Assembly: GCF_900163695.1 (NCBI RefSeq)
Contig: NZ_FUIC01000016.1
Coordinates: 56,692-120,691, forward strand
Length of the DNA: 64,000 nucleotides
Source of the DNA: Gulosibacter sp. 10
GTDB taxonomy: Bacteria > Actinomycetota > Actinomycetes > Actinomycetales > Microbacteriaceae
Reading direction: 5' to 3'
The position numbers and the translations under genes were made by a program. Below the pieces are notes generated by a model. That model worked only from the letters and a program-made list of their open reading frames with translations, did no database searches and had not been told where the DNA came from. Shown piece after piece: positions 24,777 to 35,400 of this stretch; the stretch's first letter is position 1, and each line of letters opens with the position of its first letter.

Positions 24777-25005
24777 AGCCTGTTTGTTGATTCATGCATT
24801 TGCCTGGATAATCGGGCCCGGCTTGCGGTGGAGACTTCCACATGGGGCGCCGCCGCTCGACGAAGTGCTTCCGTGTGGATGGTGCACGTTCCGACGCTGA
24901 GCCGTCGGCAGGTATCCATCGGTTCGACTCCCGATGCAGCGTCGTTGTGGCGAGGCGGCGTAGTCTGATGGTCTGGTCACCCCGAACGTGTGAGAAAGGC
25001 AACGG

Positions 25006-26271
25006 GTGCGCATTCTCCTCCTGACCCACTACTTTGCTCCGGAAACCGGCGCACCTCAGCGGCGTTGGGGCGCATTCGTCCGCGAGTTTTCGGAGGCGGG
25101 GCACGAGATCGCGGTGATGTGCCCACCGCCGCATCACCCCGAAGGAAGGGTGCCGAAGCAGTACCGGGCTTCGCTCCGTCCGGGAAGCTCCCAGCGCGAA
25201 CGGCAGCGGGTGCGGGTCTTCAGAGTGGGGTATCTGCCGCATCGCGGAGATATCGTGACGAGAACGATGGACCACCTCGTAAGCTCTTGCAGCTCGATTC
25301 GCCGGGCTCGCAAGGTGGCGCGTCAGGGGATCTTCCGCCCGGATGTCGTCATAGCGACCGCCCCGGCTGTCCCCACGCTCCTGGCAGGCCAGCGCCTGGC
25401 GAGGTATTTCGCCGTGCCCTTCATCGCGGAGATGCGCGATGCGTGGCCAGACCTCGTAACGCATGTGGGAGGAGCGACCGGTGGCAGCCTGAAGTCATCG
25501 ATCAAGGAGCTCATTCACAAAGGAGTCTCCCGTCTGCAGCGTTCGGCGGATGCGGTCGTTACCACTACCGAGTCCTTCGCCGATGTGCTGCGGCACCGAG
25601 GCGTAGCGACAGTGGAAGTGATTCGGAACGGTGCGTATCCGAACGTATTCGCCCAGTTGCCGGCGATCACTGATGATCACGCTGATCTCCGCGTGCTGTA
25701 CATGGGGACCGTCGGGCGCAGTCAAGGGCTCGACGTGGTTGTCCGGGCCGTGCATCGTCTGCGAGAAGAGGGCTTCTCTATCAGCGCCCGCATCATCGGA
25801 TCGGGCCATGAGCGGAACGAGCTCATCGAATTGAACGAGCGGCTCGGCAACCCCGTGGACATCCGCGGCCCCGTCTCTGCGGCAGAGGTCGTGGACCATT
25901 ACGCATGGGCAGATTCGACGATCGTGTCGTTGAAGGATTGGGAACCATTCGCCTGGACCGTGCCGTCGAAACTGTACGAGCTCCTGGCGACGGGACGTCA
26001 CGTTACGGCGGTTCTGGCGGGTGAGGGCGCGGATATCGTGCGGGAAACCGGTGGTGGCGACGTCGTCCATCCCGGCGATGCTGAAGGGCTTGTTCGGCTT
26101 TGGTCGGCGCTTATCGAGGACCGTTCTCGGCTGCTAGTCGGAAACAGCGGTAAAGAATGGGTTCGACAGCACGTGCTGTTCAGAGGGCTGGCCGGTACAT
26201 ACCTTGAGATGCTCGAGAGCGTCGTAGAGAACAACCCCGCCGGCCGCCGAGATGTAAACTCGAGCCCTTGA
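25006..26271 (+). CDS. GT4-family glycosyltransferase (WbuB-like)
   Basis: A 421-residue GT-B fold enzyme. The N-terminal acceptor domain begins RILLLTHYFAPETGAPQRRW and includes HEIAVMCPPPHHPEG, a pattern of WbuB/WbpX-type GT4 proteins. The C-terminal donor domain has VLYMGTVGRSQGLDVVVRAV, AWADSTIVSLKDWEPFAWTVPSKLYELLATG (the ExxxxxxE-like region) and AVLAGEGADIV. No membrane helix. It would add a sugar to the growing surface polysaccharide at the inner membrane face; the donor cannot be read from sequence. GTG 25006 starts the protein directly at the first beta strand; GAAAGG lies upstream. A TAGTCT at 24961-24966 could be its -10. Confidence 0.88.
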   Translation: MRILLLTHYFAPETGAPQRRWGAFVREFSEAGHEIAVMCPPPHHPEGRVPKQYRASLRPGSSQRERQRVRVFRVGYLPHRGDIVTRTMDHLVSSCSSIRRARKVARQGIFRPDVVIATAPAVPTLLAGQRLARYFAVPFIAEMRDAWPDLVTHVGGATGGSLKSSIKELIHKGVSRLQRSADAVVTTTESFADVLRHRGVATVEVIRNGAYPNVFAQLPAITDDHADLRVLYMGTVGRSQGLDVVVRAVHRLREEGFSISARIIGSGHERNELIELNERLGNPVDIRGPVSAAEVVDHYAWADSTIVSLKDWEPFAWTVPSKLYELLATGRHVTAVLAGEGADIVRETGGGDVVHPGDAEGLVRLWSALIEDRSRLLVGNSGKEWVRQHVLFRGLAGTYLEMLESVVENNPAGRRDVNSSP

Positions 26272-26337
26272 GCGCGGCCGAAGACCTGCCGATGCGGTCA
26301 AACTTTTGATCATGAACCTGAAAGGGCAGACGAAACG

Positions 26338-28122
26338 ATGAGTCTCAAGCGTCCGTGGCTGCAGCGGTTGTGGCTCACCGGCCAGAGCGTTGCCGAGTAC
26401 ACGGTCGATGACCCGGTGCAGTTGGCGCTGCAGGTGTCTCGCCGGATGCCTCCGGCGCTTCGTTCTGCAGCAGGCAACTCGCTTGCGAGGCTCGGGTCTG
26501 CCGCCCGCGGACCGGTCGAGGCGATCGGCCGCGAAATGGCTGGTGACCGCGAAGCGGCTGAGCTGTCGCTCGAGCGGAACGTCGATATCGTGAGCTCGAG
26601 GTCAGGATCGCGCAAAGCCCGTCGGGTGATTCCGCATCTCGCCGACCTGGCGTTGGCGATAGGGCAGCCGGATCGGGCCCGAGCTCTGCTGGAAGAACTT
26701 CCCCTGTCGGAGCGCCGGGCGCCTTGGTACGCGACTGCTGCGAGGATTGCACTGTATCTCGGCGATCATGACGCCGCGGTCGAAATGGCGAGCCGACACC
26801 CGTACAACGAAAAGCTTGCAAAGCGGATGATCGGAGAGCAGGAGATCTTCTCGGGTTATCCGATAGTCCTGCCCGTCGAGACCGGATATCAGCCAGAAGA
26901 AGGCCGTGTGCTGCACGTCCTCACGAATTCGCTTCCGCATACGGGAAGCGGCTATGCACAACGAAGCCACTCGGTTCTTCGTTCGTTGAAAACTGAAGGC
27001 TTCGAGGTCTGTGCAGTGACACGCCCAGGCTATCCGGTGCAAATCGGCGTCCCGTGGGCGGCTGAACGAGACGTGGTCGACGACATCACCTACTGTCGGC
27101 TGCTTCCCGGTCGACTGGGGCAGGGGCTCAGGGAACGTCTTGAACAATTCGCGGCGCTGCTCGCCCACGAGGTGCGAGAATTCCGGCCCAGCATGCTGCA
27201 TACTACGACCCACTTCGTGAACGGTCTTGTGACCGGCGCCGTCGCACGTGCCTTCGGAATTCCTTGGGTCTACGAAGTCCGTGGCCAACTTGCGGACACA
27301 TGGGCCGCCACGAGAGGTCCCGGCGCAATGGAATCCCAGCGGTATCGTCAGTTCGTGGAACGCGAACTCGCGGTTGCGGGTGCTGCGGATGCCGTTGTCA
27401 CGTTGGGGGATCGGATGAAGGAGTCCTTGGTTCGTGGCGGTATCGACGCGGAGAAGATCTCAGTGTGCCCGAATGCAGTAGGAGCGCCATTCACCGATGA
27501 GCCGCCCTCCCGATCGGAAGCACGAAGAAGGCTCGGCCTGGAAGCCGACGCCGAGTATGTCGGTACGGTCTCCAGCATCGTCGATTACGAGGGGCTGGAC
27601 CTTCTCGTACGAGCCGTTGCCAGGTTGGCTCCATCGCATCCTCGTCTCCGCCTGCGCATCGCCGGTGACGGAGTGGCACTGCCGGGGTTGAAAGTGCTTG
27701 CAGAGAGGCTCGAGATCGCGCATCTGTGCGACTTTCCAGGCCGTGTTCCGCGTGCGGAAGCGGTGTGGCACCACGCCGCGCTCGATATCTTCGTGGTGCC
27801 CCGCAAGGACCTGCCGGTCACTCGCAGCGTTACGCCCATGAAGTCGGTCGAGGCATCCGCGCTCGGTCGCCCTGTCATTGCATCGAACCTGCCGGCTTTG
27901 GAAGAGCTGGTCGTGAATGGAGTGACGGGGGCGCTGTTCGAGCCGGAAGATGTCGAATCGCTCGCAGGAAGCCTGGCAACGCTTCTCGATGCTCCAGATC
28001 GTCAGCTCCGGATGGGCGAAGCTGCGCGGAGATGGGCCCTCGAAACGCGGACTTGGACGGCGAACGCCGAGATCTATTCCACGATCTACAGCCGGCTCGG
28101 CGTGCGACGCCCGGGGGCTTGA
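26338..28122 (+). CDS. GT4-family glycosyltransferase with helical N-terminal extension
   Basis: A 594-residue protein. Residues 1-175 are an alpha-helical, TPR-like region (repeated Ala/Leu/Arg helices such as ADLALAIGQPDRARALLEEL) not needed for catalysis in ordinary GT4 enzymes. From about residue 195 (EGRVLHVLTNSLPHTGSGYAQRSH) to the end is a complete GT-B fold: acceptor part with WVYEVRGQLAD, donor part with GTVSSIVDYEGLDLLVRAV, and VVPRKDLPVTRSVTPMKSVEASALG, the ExxxxxxE region. The same ‘VTRSVTPMKSVEA’ layout occurs in the first domain of the 1422-residue protein at 32488, so the two are related. The helical part may bind partners in an assembly complex. AAAGGGCAGACGAAACG precedes the ATG. 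Confidence 0.87.
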   Translation: MSLKRPWLQRLWLTGQSVAEYTVDDPVQLALQVSRRMPPALRSAAGNSLARLGSAARGPVEAIGREMAGDREAAELSLERNVDIVSSRSGSRKARRVIPHLADLALAIGQPDRARALLEELPLSERRAPWYATAARIALYLGDHDAAVEMASRHPYNEKLAKRMIGEQEIFSGYPIVLPVETGYQPEEGRVLHVLTNSLPHTGSGYAQRSHSVLRSLKTEGFEVCAVTRPGYPVQIGVPWAAERDVVDDITYCRLLPGRLGQGLRERLEQFAALLAHEVREFRPSMLHTTTHFVNGLVTGAVARAFGIPWVYEVRGQLADTWAATRGPGAMESQRYRQFVERELAVAGAADAVVTLGDRMKESLVRGGIDAEKISVCPNAVGAPFTDEPPSRSEARRRLGLEADAEYVGTVSSIVDYEGLDLLVRAVARLAPSHPRLRLRIAGDGVALPGLKVLAERLEIAHLCDFPGRVPRAEAVWHHAALDIFVVPRKDLPVTRSVTPMKSVEASALGRPVIASNLPALEELVVNGVTGALFEPEDVESLAGSLATLLDAPDRQLRMGEAARRWALETRTWTANAEIYSTIYSRLGVRRPGA

Positions 28123-28323
28123 GACCTGCCGTCCTGCGTTGACTGTTGGTGCGGAGGCATGTGTCGCTATCCTTGGTTCCGTGGCGCAACACCATCGCAC
28201 TGCTACCGGTGTTCCGCCGAGCCGCCGTTCGTGGCGTACCCTGTCGCCATGCTGTTTTCAGCGGGCGCTGTCGCACCGGTCAACGAGCCTGTGACGAAGT
28301 AATTGTTGATGGAAGGTTTGAAT

Positions 28324-29592
28324 ATGACTACATCCGAGCGGGCAACTGTCGAGTTTGGGACGGTCTGCGTAGTCGGGTTGGGCTACATCGGACTGCCGAC
28401 GGCGGCGTTCATCGCTTCGCGGGGTCCGAACGTGATCGGCGTGGATGTGAACGAGTCGTTCGTCGAGCGCATCAACAAGGGCGAGGTGCCGTTCTTCGAA
28501 CCGGACTTCGAAGACCTGCTCAAGAACGTCGTGAACGAGGGCAAGCTGCGCGCGCAGACCGACACCCCCTGGGCAGAGGCGTACATCGTCGCCGTCCCCA
28601 CACCGTTCCGCGAGGATTATTCGGTCGACACGAAATACATCGAAGCGGCAGGCGCCAAGATCGCTGCGCAGCTCAAGGGCGGCGAACTCATCGTTCTCGA
28701 GTCGACCTCTCCTCCTGGAACCACCGAGAAACTCGCGGAGCTCGTGCTCGGACAGCGTCCTGATCTCACCAGCGAAGACGGCCTCGAGAACAGCATCTAC
28801 TTCACTCATGCCCCGGAACGGGTCCTTCCCGGGCGAATCATGAAGGAGATGGCGGATAACGATCGCATCATCGGGGGCGTCACCCCGCACGGTGCGCAGT
28901 TGGCACGCGATCTGTATGCGACTTTCGTTGAGCGCGGCGAACTGCTTCTGACCGATGCGAAGACCGCTGAGATGGCCAAGCTTACGGAGAATTCGTTCCG
29001 CGACGTCAACATCGCTTTCGCTAACGAGCTCTCGATCATCTCGGAGAAGCTCGGCATCGATGTGTGGGAACTCATCGAACTCGCCAACCATCATCCGCGT
29101 GTGAACATTCTTCAGCCGGGTCCCGGTGTGGGCGGACACTGCATCGCAGTGGATCCGTGGTTCATCGTCAACGCCGCGCCGACGGAATCCCGTCTGATTC
29201 GGACTGCGCGCGAGGTGAACGACAGCAAGCCCACCTACGTCATCGACAAGGTTCAGGCCCTCAGCGATCGTTTCAAGGATCCGGTGGTAGCGGCCCTCGG
29301 CATCGCCTTCAAGGCGAATATCGATGATCTTCGCGAATCGCCTTCTCTCAACATCGTCGACGACCTTGCCGATCGCATCCCCGGGGCGGATCTCCGGGTT
29401 GTGGAGCCGAATGTCGAAGAGCTTCCCGAGCGACTCGCAAAGCACGAGAACGTGCGCAAACAGGACCTCGAGACGGCGATTGCCGATGCCGACATCATCC
29501 TCCTGCTCGTCGATCACGATGAATTCAAGGGGGTCGATTCGGCCGTGCTGAACGAGAAGGCCGTTATCGACACCAAGGGCCTGTGGCGCTAG
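28324..29592 (+). CDS. wecC: UDP-N-acetyl-D-mannosamine dehydrogenase
   Basis: A 422-residue nucleotide-sugar 6-dehydrogenase that oxidises UDP-ManNAc to UDP-ManNAcA with two NAD. Markers: GLGYIGLP (residues 18-25), VPTPF, ESTSPPGTTE, the APERVLPG segment typical of WecC/VI-polysaccharide types, and the catalytic Cys273 in GPGVGGHCIAVDP. ATG 28324 is chosen because GGAAGG stands 7 bases before it; a TTG at 28303 lies upstream in frame. The partner 2-epimerase WecB is encoded on the other strand at 36825. A strong hairpin terminator follows at 29641. Confidence 0.93.
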   Translation: MTTSERATVEFGTVCVVGLGYIGLPTAAFIASRGPNVIGVDVNESFVERINKGEVPFFEPDFEDLLKNVVNEGKLRAQTDTPWAEAYIVAVPTPFREDYSVDTKYIEAAGAKIAAQLKGGELIVLESTSPPGTTEKLAELVLGQRPDLTSEDGLENSIYFTHAPERVLPGRIMKEMADNDRIIGGVTPHGAQLARDLYATFVERGELLLTDAKTAEMAKLTENSFRDVNIAFANELSIISEKLGIDVWELIELANHHPRVNILQPGPGVGGHCIAVDPWFIVNAAPTESRLIRTAREVNDSKPTYVIDKVQALSDRFKDPVVAALGIAFKANIDDLRESPSLNIVDDLADRIPGADLRVVEPNVEELPERLAKHENVRKQDLETAIADADIILLLVDHDEFKGVDSAVLNEKAVIDTKGLWR

Positions 29593-29640
29593 CCGCTTGA
29601 TGCGGGTCGTCGAAGGCGGCGGCATACGGCGCAAACGATA

Positions 29641-29675
29641 GGGGCGTCGACGCACCTAGGGCGTCGACGCCCCTT
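29641..29675 (+). terminator. Hairpin terminator after wecC
   Basis: GGGGCGTCGACGC (29641-29653) pairs perfectly with 29661-29673 around a 7-base loop, 48 bases past the wecC stop, followed only by TTGT. A stable stem with a poor U run is usual in high-GC actinobacteria. Confidence 0.7.
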
Positions 29676-29842
29676 GTGATTCCAGAGCTCCGTTGTTAGT
29701 CCGGCAAGGACTTGACGGGCGTTGCCCAGGCTGACGACGCTCATCGGACGCGTGTTACCTTATGAGGATTGTGAACGTGCACCGTAGGGGAGCGCCTCAG
29801 GGCGGTGCTCATCGGGAAGACCCTGGATTGCGAGGAGAGCGC

Positions 29843-30838
29843 ATGCGCCTGTTGGTGACCGGCGGTGCCGGCTACATCGGTGCTCACTTCGTCGCACTTG
29901 CGGTGGAACGAGGCTTCTCGGAGATCATCGTGGTGGACGATCTGTCCACGGGCCTACGGCGTCGGGTACCCGCTGAGGCGGCTCTGCACGAGTTCGACCT
30001 GGCTGCTGATGACTCCGTGCCGCGGCTCGCGAGTCTCCTTCAGGACGCTCGAACTCAGGCAGTCGTGCATTTCGCTGCGAAGAAGGTCGTCAGCGACTCG
30101 GTTTCGTTCCCCGAGGAGTACTTCCGCACGAACATCGGGGCCACGCTGAACGTACTCGAGGCGATGCGCGAGGCCGGAGTGCCGCATCTGGTCTTCTCAT
30201 CTTCAGCCGCCGTCTACGGCGAGCCCGACTCGCGGGTCGTATACGAGTCGGAACCATGTCAGCCCATCAACCCCTACGGGCAGTCGAAGTATGTGAGCGA
30301 GCTATCCCTCGCCAACGCCTCTCGAGCTTGGGGGCTCAAGGCAACGGTGCTTCGGTACTTCAATGTGGCCGGCGCGCGAAACTCGTTGTTGGCAGACACC
30401 ACGACGACCAACCTGATGCCCGCAATACGAGACGGCATCACGCACAGTCGTGTTGTTTCGATCTTCGGAGACGACTATGACACGCCAGATGGCACGTGCA
30501 TTCGCGACTACGTGCATGTCGAGGACCTGGTCGAGGCGCATCTGGTGGCGCTCGAACGGTTGAGCAGCGAGCAAGACGCCGGTACTCGGGCGTACAACGT
30601 CGGAACGGGAAGCGGCAGCAGTGTGTTGGAGGTCGTCGAGAGCTTCAACCGCATTCCCGGGATCCAAGTCCCGTACCAATACCAAGACCGAAGGCCCGGC
30701 GACCCCGCTGCGCTCATCGCCAATGTTGACAAGATTGAATCCGAGCTGGGCTGGAGAGCCCGGTTCACGACGAACGATCTTGTGGCGTCTGTGGTGGAGT
30801 TTCCGCCACTCCACGTAGAGGAGGCCGTCGAACCTTGA
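29843..30838 (+). CDS. galE: UDP-glucose 4-epimerase (GalE-type)
   Basis: A 331-residue extended SDR. TGGAGYIGA (residues 6-14) is the NAD site; the active-site Tyr145 and Lys149 are in NPYGQSK; SSSAAVYGEP supplies the Ser. The late RPGDPAAL is typical of GalE-type epimerases, which interconvert UDP-Glc and UDP-Gal (or the N-acetyl forms). ATG 29843 is preferred to 29762 because GAGGAGAG precedes it and the first strand follows at once. The stop overlaps the TTG start of the next gene (TTGA), so the two are coupled. Its role here is donor supply for the polysaccharide. Confidence 0.92.
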   Translation: MRLLVTGGAGYIGAHFVALAVERGFSEIIVVDDLSTGLRRRVPAEAALHEFDLAADDSVPRLASLLQDARTQAVVHFAAKKVVSDSVSFPEEYFRTNIGATLNVLEAMREAGVPHLVFSSSAAVYGEPDSRVVYESEPCQPINPYGQSKYVSELSLANASRAWGLKATVLRYFNVAGARNSLLADTTTTNLMPAIRDGITHSRVVSIFGDDYDTPDGTCIRDYVHVEDLVEAHLVALERLSSEQDAGTRAYNVGTGSGSSVLEVVESFNRIPGIQVPYQYQDRRPGDPAALIANVDKIESELGWRARFTTNDLVASVVEFPPLHVEEAVEP

Positions 30839-32457
30839 ACGCCTTGGATTACCTGTTCCGCCGGCCGAGCATGATCGCCATGAACCGGGCTCGTCGCAGT
30901 TTCATCCTGCAGGACACGATCTCAGTTCCTGGTGAGGGTAAAATCGAGATCGAGGACGGTTCGATCTGGAAGCGGCGACGTAAGCGAAGCCTCGCGCGGA
31001 AGATGCACGGCTGGCTTTTCTACTACTATTTGCGCCCATTCCATGATGGCGATGACTCTGCTGTGCTTGAGAAGCTGATCGGTCTACTGCGTTACTGGAG
31101 GGAGGCTGTCGGCCTCCCCCCTTCTCGCATTCCAATGGCTTATCATGACGAGACGACTGCTCAACGCGTTATTGCGCTAACATGCTTGCTCCAAGACTAC
31201 TCGGAGCTCCTGGGCCCGGATGAAAAGGCGTTCATCGAGCAAATTCTTCAAGAGAATTCCAGAATGCTTGCCGACGAGGAATTTCACAGCACTGGCACGA
31301 ACCACGGGATGTACCAGGATCTTGCATTGGAGGTCGTGAGCCCGCACCTTCCGGATGGTGAAGAGCTGTCTTCACTGGCCACTTCGCGCCTCAACTCATA
31401 CTTTGCGGACGCGTTCACCGAAGATGGCGTGCACAAAGAGCAGTCTCCCGAGTATCACATTATTGTGAGCAGTCACCTGCGCAGATACGTGGACTTTCTC
31501 GAGCAGCGGCAAGACCCTCGAGCGGGAAAGCTGCACGATATATGGCACGCTTCCGAACGGTACGCGATTATGAGCATTTCCCCCCTTGGGAAATTTGCTC
31601 CGGTGAGTGACACCACTGCTCGAGCGGTAATATCCTCTGGGTATGCTGCAGCCTATGATTCACCGGAGTTCTTGTATGCGGTTTCTCAAGGAGCTCTTGG
31701 GGTTGCACCGTCGGACACCTGTTATGTAGCGGAGAGCACTGGTGTCGCGATCTACCGACAGGACTGGAGCGACCTGGAATCCACGTACCTCTACTTCAGC
31801 GCAGCATATAATTCCGACTACCACAAGCACTCCGATGAGCTGAGCGTCTATCTCGTGCATCGAGGTATCGAGGTGCTTCGCGAGGCGGGGCCCAACGGAT
31901 ATGAAATGCGAGACCCGTACACCGAGTACGCGTTCTCCAGTTTTGGCCATAACACCCTTATCGTGAATGGCGAAGGGCTTTCGAGGGTTGAGCCCGATGA
32001 TATGGGCAAGGTAGCGCTTGAAAGCGTGCCTGCGGCCGACGCAGTTGCATTCTCCGTGGAGGGGAGGAATCTTAGGTACACGGATGTCGAGCATGTCCGT
32101 CAAATCACCGTGCCGCAGTCGCAAGCCGGGGTGGCAGCTAAGACCATTGTGATCGAAGATGTTGTAAAGGGGCAAGGCGGCAATCATTACGAATTGTTGT
32201 GGCACTTCGGGCCCGAGGTTCATGCGACGCTCTCGGAAGGCGTCGTCCAGCTTATGGATAGCCGTGGGCGCCAGTTGGCGGAAATCAGCGTGGACTCGAA
32301 TGCATCCTTCTCGGTTGATGCTGTCAGGGGGATTGAAGAGCCGATGATTCAAGGATGGTACTTTCCTGAAATGGGGAGTCGTGCCCCCGCTGACACCCTT
32401 ATCGTCTCGTTCTCCGGCAGCGAGAGCCGACTCCGTACCGAGATCACACTTCATTGA
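30835..32457 (+). CDS. Heparinase II/III family protein
   Basis: A 540-residue protein with the alpha/alpha-toroid plus beta-sandwich build of heparinase II/III and alginate lyases. Visible markers are GTNHGMYQDLAL (residues about 155-166, toroid His), TEDGVHKEQSPEYH (catalytic Glu/Tyr/His region) and YHKHSDELSVYLVHRG in the beta-sandwich (metal-binding His). No signal peptide is evident, so it may act in the cytoplasm or on the nascent polymer. Members cleave uronic-acid-containing glycans by beta-elimination; the ManNAcA suggested by wecB/wecC would be a fitting substrate. The start is TTG 30835, with GAGGAGG about 9 bases upstream. The gene is A+T-richer than its neighbours. Confidence 0.83.
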   Translation: MNALDYLFRRPSMIAMNRARRSFILQDTISVPGEGKIEIEDGSIWKRRRKRSLARKMHGWLFYYYLRPFHDGDDSAVLEKLIGLLRYWREAVGLPPSRIPMAYHDETTAQRVIALTCLLQDYSELLGPDEKAFIEQILQENSRMLADEEFHSTGTNHGMYQDLALEVVSPHLPDGEELSSLATSRLNSYFADAFTEDGVHKEQSPEYHIIVSSHLRRYVDFLEQRQDPRAGKLHDIWHASERYAIMSISPLGKFAPVSDTTARAVISSGYAAAYDSPEFLYAVSQGALGVAPSDTCYVAESTGVAIYRQDWSDLESTYLYFSAAYNSDYHKHSDELSVYLVHRGIEVLREAGPNGYEMRDPYTEYAFSSFGHNTLIVNGEGLSRVEPDDMGKVALESVPAADAVAFSVEGRNLRYTDVEHVRQITVPQSQAGVAAKTIVIEDVVKGQGGNHYELLWHFGPEVHATLSEGVVQLMDSRGRQLAEISVDSNASFSVDAVRGIEEPMIQGWYFPEMGSRAPADTLIVSFSGSESRLRTEITLH

Positions 32458-32487
32458 CCTGTTATCGATAGACTTGCAAGGATATAA

Positions 32488-35400
32488 ATGCTAAAATTAT
32501 TCCGGAGATTTACCCGCAAGCAAAAGGCGGTAATGGGTTTCTTTCTCCTGGCTGCCGTTATCGCTTCTGTCGCAGCTTTTTGGCTTGACGATACCATTCT
32601 GATTGTTTCTCTATTCTGGCTGCTCGCGCTGAGTGTTTTTATCATGATTATGTTTATTCGACGGCTCAACGCGGCAATAGCCCGTGTTCGTCGTGATCCC
32701 GGAAGTCTGCTAAAAAAAAAGAACGTTGAGCCGCGGAGCCGGCTAGAGTCCTCCAAGGACATCGAGACACTCCGCAAGGAGCTCCGTAGCGGCAAACGGC
32801 CGGCAGTCGTCTTTCCGCTCGCGAAGAAGATTCTTCAGCAGGCCGGCGGGATCAGGGAAGCCGGCCAGGTGCTCGGACACCTGAAGTCCGATCTGCCTCT
32901 CGCCACCTCGGAGCGCGAGTTCATCGAACGCGTGCGATCGTTGAACAGGTATCTCGACGCGGAGTATGAGCTCCCGCAGCAGCACCACACGTACAACTAC
33001 GTGCCTGCGAAGGACAAGGTTCTGTATGCGGTGGGCATCTCGCCTATCTCAGTGAGCAACGGGTATACCTCGCGTACGCAGGGCGTGGCCACGGGCATGG
33101 CGAGCCGGGGACTCGACGTGGTGGTCGCCCCTATGCCGGGGAAGCCCTGGGACAAGGGGCCTCAGCCCGGGTATCGCGTGCCCGGAGAACACCGTCGTTT
33201 CACCCGGGCGATCAACGGCGTGACGTACGCGCATAATCCGGGCGGCAAGGCATGGGAAGGCGACATCGACGTCTTCTTCCAGATCAGCGCCGACGCCTAT
33301 GTTCGCGAAGCGCTCATCGACAAGCCTGAATTCATACTCGCGGCCTCGAACTACCTCTCTGCGCTGCCGGCCCTTATCGCGGCTCGTCGTCTCGGCATCC
33401 CGTTCGTGTACGAGATGCGAGGTTTCTGGGAAGTGACCGCGGCATCGGTGAACCCTGCCTGGGCCGACACGGATCAGTACGCGCTCGACCGGAAGTTTGA
33501 GCTGTTCGTCGCGCAGAATGCGGATAAGATCGTCGTCATCACCGACGAGATGAAGCAGGACCTCATCGAACGCGGAGTCGACGGCGCGAAGATCTCCGTC
33601 GCGCCGAACTGCGTCGACCCGGAGAAGTTCGCCCCGCTCGGCAAGGACCTCAACCTCTGTAAGAGGATCGGGTTCGAGCGTCCGGAACTGCCGGTCATCG
33701 GCTTTGCCGGAAGTGTTACCGACTACGAGGGGCTCGACCTCGTCGTGCAGGCACTTGCCGATCTGAAGGAAGCCGGCAAGGAATTCAATTTTCTCCTGAT
33801 CGGCGGCGGAAAGCACCTGCCGGTGCTCCAGAAGGAGATCGGACGGCTCCGTCTCGATGCCGAGACGCGACAGATCAGCGGTATCCCGAATGAACAAATG
33901 CCGGTGTATCTCTCGAGCATCGATATCTTTCCGCTTGCGCGGCAATCGCTGCCCGTCACGGAGCTCGTCTCGCCGCTCAAACCGCTCGAAGCCATGGCGA
34001 CGGGTGGAGCGGTGCTGCTTTCGGACGTGTCGCCTCACGGAGTCTTCTACGGCGAGAACCAGGATCGTGCGCTCAAGTTCGACAAGGGCGATGCGTCGAG
34101 CCTGCGGTCACAACTCGAGCGACTGCTCGATGATGCCGAGCTTCGGCGTCGTCTCGGTTGGAACGCTCGCGAATGGATCTTGGAGAATCGGCAGTGGTCC
34201 CATTCGGGTGCCGTGTTCGAAACGGTGTTCCGCGGTCTTCGAGCGGAGTGGAAGCGTGCTTCATCGGCGGATGCTGAGGCGCCCTTGAAGTCGTACACCG
34301 TCGCCTTCATCGGCGATGTCTTCACCACGGATACCTTCGTGCCTGAACTCACCGCGGTGCGCGTCACCCCCGATGATTGGCGTGAGCAGTACAAGGCGCA
34401 GAAGATCGACGCCTTGTTCATCGAGTCCGCCTGGCGGGGGAACGACGGGGCATGGACCGGAACCGTGGGCTACTACGACGACGAGACGCACGCGCCCATC
34501 GTCGAGCTCATCGAGTACAGCCGTGAGAACGGTATCCCGGTCATGTTCTGGAACAAGGAAGATCCAGTGCACTTCAACCGGTTCAAGCGCACTGCGGCCC
34601 TGTGCGACTACGTCTTCACGACTGATGCTCGGACCATTCCCGCCTACAAGTCGCTCGAGGCGAACCGTATCAAGGTCGTCGCGTCGGCTCCGTTCGCAGC
34701 GCAGCCGCTCCTGCACAATCCGCTTCCCACGACCCGTGAGAAGGAAGACACGATCGCGTACGGCGGCACCTATTACGGAGACAAGTACGCGACGCGCAAG
34801 CAAGGGCTCGACTTCCTCTTCTATGAATCGGCACCGTACGGGCTCGCGATCTATGAGCGCATCCACAACGACCCGAACTCGCCGTACAAGCTGCCGGAGC
34901 GTTTCAAGCGGTACGCCCGTGAGAGCCTCAGCTACCCGGAGATGTGCCAGGCCTACAAGGCGCACCCGATTCACCTGAACGGCAATTCCGTGGTCGATTC
35001 GCCTTCGATGTTCTCGCGAAGGGTCGTGGAGATCACGGCTTCCGGTGCGAGCGTCCTGAGCTCGCCCGGGCAGGGGGTCGACGAGACCCTGGCCGGAACC
35101 GTACCGACGGTTTCCACGGCTGAAGAGGCCTTCGGAGCACTGCGGCGCTGGAAGGAATCGGAGCAGGTACGTCATCGTGATCTCTGGCGATCGCTGCGCC
35201 ACGTGTACGAGGCTCACACCTGCGCGCATCGACTCGTCTACATGCTGCGCGTCGCAGGGCTTTCCGTGCAGAGCCCGCGTCTGGAACGGTTCGCGGTTGA
35301 ATGCTCAGTCGAGGACGTCCTCGTCTTCGAGCAACAATCAGTCAGGCCGGATCTCTACCTTCTCGACTCCGAACCCACGCAAGAACTTGCGGGTCTCCCC

